Assembly: GCF_036663835.1 (NCBI RefSeq)
Contig: NZ_JAXOJT010000002.1
Span: 62,001-126,000 of the forward strand
From: Sphingomonas sp. LT1P40
GTDB taxonomy: Bacteria; Pseudomonadota; Alphaproteobacteria; Sphingomonadales; Sphingomonadaceae
Reading direction: 5' to 3'
Length of the DNA: 64,000 bases
Part shown: positions 62,969 to 64,000 of the stretch, piece after piece
How the letters are laid out: every line of letters starts with the position of its first letter
Position numbering within the stretch: the stretch's first letter is position 1
Notes under the pieces: model-generated
Database searches by the model: none
Seen by the model: the letters and a program-made list of their open reading frames with translations, nothing else
What the model was told of the DNA's origin: nothing
Translations under genes and position numbers: made by a program

Positions 62969-63862
62969 TCAAAGCTCGGCGAACACCGCTTCCACCAACT
63001 GCTCCAGCGACCCGTCATGCCGAAAGCCCAATGCATCGGCGCGCGGGGTTGCCAGCGGCGGATAGCTGCCGAACATGGCGCGGATCGCCTTATCCTCGAC
63101 GAAGGTCAGCCCGCTGGTATCGCCATGACGGCCGAGTTCATCGACCAGATCGCCGATCCGCACGCGCAGCGCCGGAAACGTCACCGCGTCCCGAACCCTC
63201 GCCTCGCCCAGCGCCGCAGCCACCAAATTGGCGGCGCAGGTGCGGACCGACATCAACCAGCTGGTCGCATCGGGCGCGACCGGCACGCGATAGGGTGTTC
63301 CGGCCCTCGCCGCGTGAAAGACATCGCTCAGAAACGCCGAACCGAACCCGCCCGCCGTCGCAGGCCGCGCAACGATGCCCGGCAACCTCACCACCATCCC
63401 GCCAATCGCACCGCGCCGCATCGCATCGGCGAAGGCGAGTTCGACCATGCGTTTATGCGTGCCGTATACGCTGGCTGGGGCCGGCATCGTTTCATCATCG
63501 ACCTGCGCAGGGAGTTGCCCGCCGAATACGCCGATCGACCCGGCAATGACGAGCCTGCGACCGTGCATCGCCTCGATCAGTGCCAGCGGCACATCAAGAC
63601 CGATCGCACGCGACGCCCGTGGATCGCGCTCCGCCGCGCCGCCGGGCAAGGCCGCGAGATGAAGTACCGCGTCGATCCCGTCGCGGCAAAGCTCGCCGAT
63701 CATCGCCGGATCGGTCAGCTCGCCGGCCAGCGTCTCGAAACGCTGTTGCACGTCGAACGCCCGGTCGGCCAGCACCAGCTGAATCTCTGGATGATGGTCA
63801 GTGACGTACCGCGCGACGGCCAGGCCGACAAACCCCGCCGCGCCGGTGATCGCAATCCGCAT
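62969..63862 (-). CDS. NAD-dependent epimerase/dehydratase family protein
   Basis: 297 residues. N-terminal cofactor motif MRIAITGAAGFVGLAVARYV, then AVLHLAALPGGAAERDPRAS, Ser in IAGSIGVFG and catalytic YxxxK in SVYGTHKRMVELAF. The extended-SDR group includes D-erythronate dehydrogenase (DenD) and uronate dehydrogenases, which this resembles in length and pattern; the substrate is not determined. It starts directly after the stop of a cupin gene on the same strand. Confidence 0.88.
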   Translation of the reverse strand: MRIAITGAAGFVGLAVARYVTDHHPEIQLVLADRAFDVQQRFETLAGELTDPAMIGELCRDGIDAVLHLAALPGGAAERDPRASRAIGLDVPLALIEAMHGRRLVIAGSIGVFGGQLPAQVDDETMPAPASVYGTHKRMVELAFADAMRRGAIGGMVVRLPGIVARPATAGGFGSAFLSDVFHAARAGTPYRVPVAPDATSWLMSVRTCAANLVAAALGEARVRDAVTFPALRVRIGDLVDELGRHGDTSGLTFVEDKAIRAMFGSYPPLATPRADALGFRHDGSLEQLVEAVFAEL

Positions 63863-64000
63863 TTACGGTTTCAGATCGGCGTCGAACTTGCCGTCGATCA
63901 GGATGAACGCGATCCGACAATTGCGATCCGAACGGTTCGACCAGCCATGATTGGTACCGCGCTGGATCACCATATCGCCTGCGCGGACGGTCGTTTCGCC
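63863..64000 (-). CDS. cupin-domain protein, C-terminal part (runs off the window)
   Basis: The last 45 residues are readable: GETTVRAGDMVIQRGTNHGW, then SNRSDRNCRIAFILIDGKF and a TAA at 63863-63865. The GD(X)VIQRGTNHGW(X)N pattern is the second cupin motif with its conserved His. Small cupins of this kind accompany aromatic or sugar catabolic genes. The 5' part lies beyond the window. Confidence 0.8.
   Translation of the reverse strand, partial: GETTVRAGDMVIQRGTNHGWSNRSDRNCRIAFILIDGKFDADLKP

Noticed and set aside
1..64000. Insertion sequences, prophage genes or integration sites
   Set aside because: No transposase, integrase or phage structural motifs and no flanking terminal repeats were seen, although several genes are deleted or fused.

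Overview
The window looks like a chromosomal segment of a sphingomonad alphaproteobacterium (Sphingomonas/Novosphingobium type). Reasons: strong G+C bias at third codon positions, four large TonB-dependent receptors, a xylose dehydrogenase and FAH-type dehydratase close to the Caulobacter XylB/XylX pair, an enolase-superfamily mannonate dehydratase, and many ATGA/GTGA start-stop overlaps. Family calls come from motif recognition by eye; no database search was possible.

Layout. (1) 1-10.3 kb: an uptake pair (TonB receptor and MFS permease, minus strand) diverges from a LysR regulator and a tightly coupled aromatic-type catabolic operon (FAD hydroxylase, VOC dioxygenase, two FAH-family hydrolases, a double SnoaL protein, a metal-dependent cyclase). 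It ends in a frame-broken remnant. (2) 10.3-16 kb: a Crp/Fnr regulator, a small protein, and a DctB/DctD-like two-component pair facing the dicarboxylate carrier dctA, with two inverted repeats between them. (3) 16-35.5 kb: a polysaccharide-utilisation region with two TonB receptors, an acetylesterase-like hydrolase, two tandem alginate-lyase-family proteins, a 621-residue secreted protein I do not recognise, GH105, GH3, mannonate dehydratase, DUF4861, FadR- and LacI-type regulators, and a sugar permease that has lost its middle. (4) 35.5-40.8 kb: Weimberg-type pentose oxidation (mutarotase, XylB-like, XylX-like, ketoglutarate semialdehyde dehydrogenase) with a LacI-type palindrome and a GntR regulator. 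(5) 40.9-51.1 kb: an alginate operon (PL6 lyase, PL17 oligo-lyase, MFS permease, DEH-reductase-like SDR, SGNH esterase) followed by a TonB receptor. (6) 51.2-58.2 kb: an RNA-repair locus under a sigma-54 activator. (7) 58.2-58.9 kb: fused remnants of GH2 and GH3 genes with a 7-bp tandem repeat. (8) 58.9-64 kb: a second aromatic-type cluster (NodD-like LysR, two-domain VOC dioxygenase, C-C hydrolase-like alpha/beta hydrolase, FAH paralogue), then an epimerase/dehydratase and a truncated cupin gene.

The standout is region 6. rtcR diverges from a transcription unit with a clear -24/-12 promoter. That unit has a leader holding a 73-nt tRNA(Trp)-like element ending in CCA, then rsr (TROVE/vWA, bacterial Ro60), five consecutive Y RNA genes in about 600 bp, rtcB, an unrecognised 154-residue protein, and rtcA. 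Each Y RNA carries the same putative Ro-binding stem (GGCGAATGC-N5-GGACTACA paired to a 3' strand containing GTC and TCGCC). The enclosed effector module differs: three are circularly permuted tRNA mimics (T arm, acceptor stem closed by a short loop, D arm), one keeps only the T arm, and one is a plain hairpin.
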